The position numbers and the translations under genes were made by a program. Of a DNA stretch of 15,689 nucleotides, positions 13,539 to 15,689 are shown piece after piece. Below the pieces are notes generated by a model, which worked only from the letters and a program-made list of their open reading frames with translations, did no database searches and was not told where the DNA came from. The stretch's first letter is position 1, and each line of letters begins with the position of its first letter. Origin of the DNA: Porphyromonadaceae bacterium UBA4702 (lineage in GTDB: Bacteria; Bacteroidota; Bacteroidia; Bacteroidales; Muribaculaceae); contig DHKE01000038.1 of NCBI GenBank assembly GCA_002404675.1, positions 1 to 15,689 on the forward strand, written 5' to 3'.

Positions 13539-14660
13539 ATGACCGGGCTGGCTGACTGCAACAATTTCTTCGTGTCGTGCGAGAGGGTGGCAAATCCGGC
13601 TCTCGAGGGCTGCCCCGTCATTGTGATGAGCAACAATGACGGGTGTGTCGTTGCACGCAGCAACGAGGCCAAACGTATGGGGATAAAAATGGGACAGCCG
13701 GTGTTCGAGATACGCGACTTGATAGAGTCGGGGCAGCTGACCGCCATTTCCGGCAACCACAAGCTATACAAGGAGATAAGCGTCCAGGTACATGACATAT
13801 TGCGCAAATATGCGCCCTCGACAATAGACTACTCAATAGACGAGTCTTTCCTCGACATGAGGGGGATACCCGTGTCAGTGCTTCAGGACATTGGGGAGCA
13901 TATCGTTGCCGACTGTCGAGAGAGCGTCGGCATTCCCGTCACAGTCGGCTTTGCCGCGACAAAGACGCTGGCAAAGGTCATCACCGATGTCTGCAAAAAG
14001 CGGGGCAAGGCTGTGGGTGTGCTGTGTGATGAGGGCGAGACAGCAACGCTGTTGGCCGCACTGCCGATACAGGAACTGTGGGGCGTAGGGCGGCGTATGT
14101 CGAAGAAGATGTATGTGGACGGCATACATACGGTACAGGATTTTGCACAGCGAGAAAAGGTGTGGGTCAAATCCCGATATGGCATCAACGGCGAGCGGTC
14201 ATGGCTCGAACTGCATGGGGTAGGGTGCATCACCCTTTCCCGCCTCAGCCGTATTCAGGAGTCTATCAGCGAGAGCCGTACTTTCCCGACAGATACCGAC
14301 GATTACTCTTATATCGAGACCCAATTGGCGCAATACGCCGTCCATTGTTCGCAGCGGCTACGCGAAATGTCCGGGCTGTGCCACGAGTTGACGGTAGCGC
14401 TAAGCACCAACCGCTTCCGCACCGAGCAGGGATATTTCGCACCGCAAATATCGGCGGCATTTGACAAGCCGGTCAATGATGCCTTGAATATCAAGCGAGC
14501 AGCAATAGCCGCCTTGCAACGGATTTATATCCCGGGAATGCAATACAAGCGGGCAATGGTGGTGTTGACAGACATCATTCCCTCGGAAGATTACACTCCC
14601 TCGCTGTTTGAGTTCGGTGACGAGCCGTTCACGATACGTTCCACTAAATCAGATATATAA
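13539..14660 (+). CDS. umuC: Y-family DNA polymerase, UmuC type, with short C-terminus
   Basis: 373 residues from ATG 13539, which has AAGGA 6 nt upstream and begins with the family start (GLADCNNFFVSCERV). Catalytic acidic residues are present: Asp6, then Asp101-Glu102 in YSIDESFLD. Other UmuC marks are SNNDGCVVARSNEAKRMGIK, GFAATKTLAKVITDVCKKRG, WGVGRRMSKKM (helix-hairpin-helix) and the little-finger segment SRIQESISESRTFP. A clamp-binding-like SLF sits in TPSLFEF near the end. The protein then stops, whereas E. coli UmuC (422) continues about 45 residues into the DUF4113 region (LSPRYTTRWDEL type), which is missing here and not visible in any frame downstream. No umuD lies next to it. It would carry out translesion synthesis; whether it forms Pol V with a distant UmuD cannot be told. 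Confidence 0.9.
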   Translation: MTGLADCNNFFVSCERVANPALEGCPVIVMSNNDGCVVARSNEAKRMGIKMGQPVFEIRDLIESGQLTAISGNHKLYKEISVQVHDILRKYAPSTIDYSIDESFLDMRGIPVSVLQDIGEHIVADCRESVGIPVTVGFAATKTLAKVITDVCKKRGKAVGVLCDEGETATLLAALPIQELWGVGRRMSKKMYVDGIHTVQDFAQREKVWVKSRYGINGERSWLELHGVGCITLSRLSRIQESISESRTFPTDTDDYSYIETQLAQYAVHCSQRLREMSGLCHELTVALSTNRFRTEQGYFAPQISAAFDKPVNDALNIKRAAIAALQRIYIPGMQYKRAMVVLTDIIPSEDYTPSLFEFGDEPFTIRSTKSDI

Positions 14661-14679
14661 CATTTTAACTATCAACGAT

Positions 14680-15471
14680 ATGGCAGCATTTCTCTTCTTT
14701 ATCACCTCACTGGCGATAATCGCCGCAAGCATTTACCGTATGCGGCGTTTGACCAAACCTAAGGCTATCGCGCTCACGGCAAGTGCCGTGATATATTCAC
14801 TGTTCTGTATTGTCGCTTGGGGCAAGATAGCAGGATTTATCCCGACAGGCGACGTGCAAGTCTATGGAGCGTCGATGTTCCCGACAGGCGTGCCGACCAT
14901 GTTGTCTATTGCCGCAATTTTCGGAGCAGCGTTCAACTGTTTCACCGCCGTATGGGTATACCGCAACGGCGGCTTTTGGCGGTGGTGCTTGATTTCTGCC
15001 GCAGCCTTCTGCGTTGTATGTGCCGGCGCGGGGCCAGTATTCGGTGTCTCGCCACTGTACTCGCTGTTCGGAGGCTGCTGCGCGTTCATGTCCATAACAG
15101 GCTGGGTAATGGGACTTACGTACACCGAAATCTGCGTGATAGGGAACATTTGGGTTCCGGCAGCGGCGTTGCTCACCACCGCCGGCTGTCTCATCTGCGT
15201 TGCGTTCCGAAAAAGAGGCTCATGCCCGGCAGCATTGCGCATCTTCTCCGTAGTGTTCGGCATAGCGCAGATTTTTGTTGTATTCTGGTTTCTATGCCGT
15301 TACGCGCTGTCCTTCAAGGAAGCCTTCCAAAAGACGGTTGATGATTTGAACTATATGGCGAGCGTATTCCACACCACCTACGAAGCCGTGAACATCGTCG
15401 TCTGGGTATTCGTGATAGTCATCCTCCTTGCCGCCAACGTCTTGCTCGCAAGAAGACTTGTCCGCACCTGA
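14680..15471 (+). CDS. Polytopic membrane protein, unknown function
   Basis: 263 residues from ATG 14680, with roughly eight hydrophobic segments: ~2-19, 29-50, 73-94, 100-122, 126-148, 150-172, 182-205 and 236-258. It has several Cys (CCAFM, CVVCAGAG) and few charged residues inside the membrane. A Lys/Glu/Asp-rich loop (SFKEAFQKTVDDLNYM) precedes the last helix. I do not recognise the family. It starts 19 nt after umuC on the same strand and may be co-transcribed, but nothing in it suggests DNA repair. In-frame codons upstream overlap umuC and do not read like a signal or membrane start. Confidence 0.75.
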   Translation: MAAFLFFITSLAIIAASIYRMRRLTKPKAIALTASAVIYSLFCIVAWGKIAGFIPTGDVQVYGASMFPTGVPTMLSIAAIFGAAFNCFTAVWVYRNGGFWRWCLISAAAFCVVCAGAGPVFGVSPLYSLFGGCCAFMSITGWVMGLTYTEICVIGNIWVPAAALLTTAGCLICVAFRKRGSCPAALRIFSVVFGIAQIFVVFWFLCRYALSFKEAFQKTVDDLNYMASVFHTTYEAVNIVVWVFVIVILLAANVLLARRLVRT

Positions 15472-15501
15472 GCCCCAAAACAGGATTTTAATGTATAAAT
15501 G

Positions 15502-15536
15502 AAGAGGCGTTGACCCGGTAGGTGTCAACGCCTCTT
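15502..15536. terminator. Strong bidirectional terminator between membrane protein and ppdK
   Basis: A perfect 13-bp stem (AAGAGGCGTTGAC / GTCAACGCCTCTT) with a 9-nt loop is followed by TATTTA on the plus strand. The gene at its left ends at 15471 and ppdK ends at 15561 on the other strand, so it can serve both. Confidence 0.85.
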
Positions 15537-15560
15537 TATTTAGGGTTCGGTTGTTGTCAA

Positions 15561-15689
15561 TCAGTTTTCGACGGCAGCCTGAGCTGCTGCTACGCGGGCA
15601 ATGGGCACGCGGTAGGGTGAGCAGCTCACGTAGTTCATGCCGAGGTTGGCGCAGAACTTCACGCTTGAGGGCTCGCCGCCGTGTTCGCC
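15561..15689 (-). CDS. ppdK: Pyruvate phosphate dikinase, C-terminal end (partial)
   Basis: Only the last 42 codons and the stop are inside the window; the gene runs off the right edge. The translation begins [20 protein letters not shown] and continues [22 protein letters not shown]. The GEHGGEP...F...G..YVSCSP.RVPIARLAAAQA signature is characteristic of the C-terminal PEP-utilising domain of PPDK, with the catalytic Cys in YVSCSP. The enzyme interconverts pyruvate, ATP and phosphate with PEP, AMP and PPi in the cytoplasm. PEP-utilising EI-family enzymes share parts of this motif, but AAAQA and the exact spacing favour PPDK. Confidence 0.92.
   Translation of the reverse strand, partial: GEHGGEPSSVKFCANLGMNYVSCSPYRVPIARVAAAQAAVEN

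Overview
The window looks like Bacteroidota chromosome, most likely order Bacteroidales and possibly Muribaculaceae. Three things point there: several TANNTTTG -7 boxes (the best one is TTTG-N19-TAAATTTG at 10447-10477), two exported proteins with a type IX-like C-terminal tail (VY.L.G.RI...GIY.VR.G.K..KVAVK), and mostly absent Shine-Dalgarno sequences. There is no tRNA, rRNA, phage gene or CRISPR array.

Region 1 (1-7260, minus strand) is the unusual part. Five closely spaced or overlapping genes, in transcription order, encode: (a) a membrane-anchored protein with a degenerate J-like N-terminus lacking HPD, followed by a helical-repeat region; (b) a membrane-anchored protein with a coiled coil and a GrpE-like C-terminal domain; (c) an 832-residue divergent Hsp70; (d) an 85-residue membrane protein; (e) a fusion of a predicted pseudokinase (HRD Asp replaced by Asn, DFG Asp replaced by Gly) with an intact-looking AAA+ ATPase. 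I read this as a self-contained, membrane-associated J/GrpE/Hsp70-like chaperone set coupled to a kinase-fold-gated AAA+ remodeller. Its function and substrate are unknown.

Region 2 (7260-8530) holds a candidate structured RNA of about 320 nt on the minus strand, with its own promoter and an intrinsic terminator 63 nt upstream of the chaperone operon. Its 3' end has competing terminator/anti-terminator pairings, so it may be a regulatory leader. Next come a 166-bp MITE-like element made of nested inverted repeats, and a small apparently leaderless membrane-protein gene.

Region 3 (8529-12600) has a minus-strand MFS transporter resembling eukaryotic MFSD1, then a divergent two-gene operon for secreted adhesin-like beta-sandwich proteins with type IX-like tails. 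The second operon has the best promoter in the window and a UUCG-capped hairpin at the predicted mRNA 5' end.

Region 4 (12727-15689) carries trmN6, a short umuC-type Y-family polymerase gene that lacks the usual C-terminal extension and has no umuD beside it, and a polytopic membrane protein. A strong shared terminator separates these from the convergent 3' end of ppdK (pyruvate phosphate dikinase), which runs off the window.
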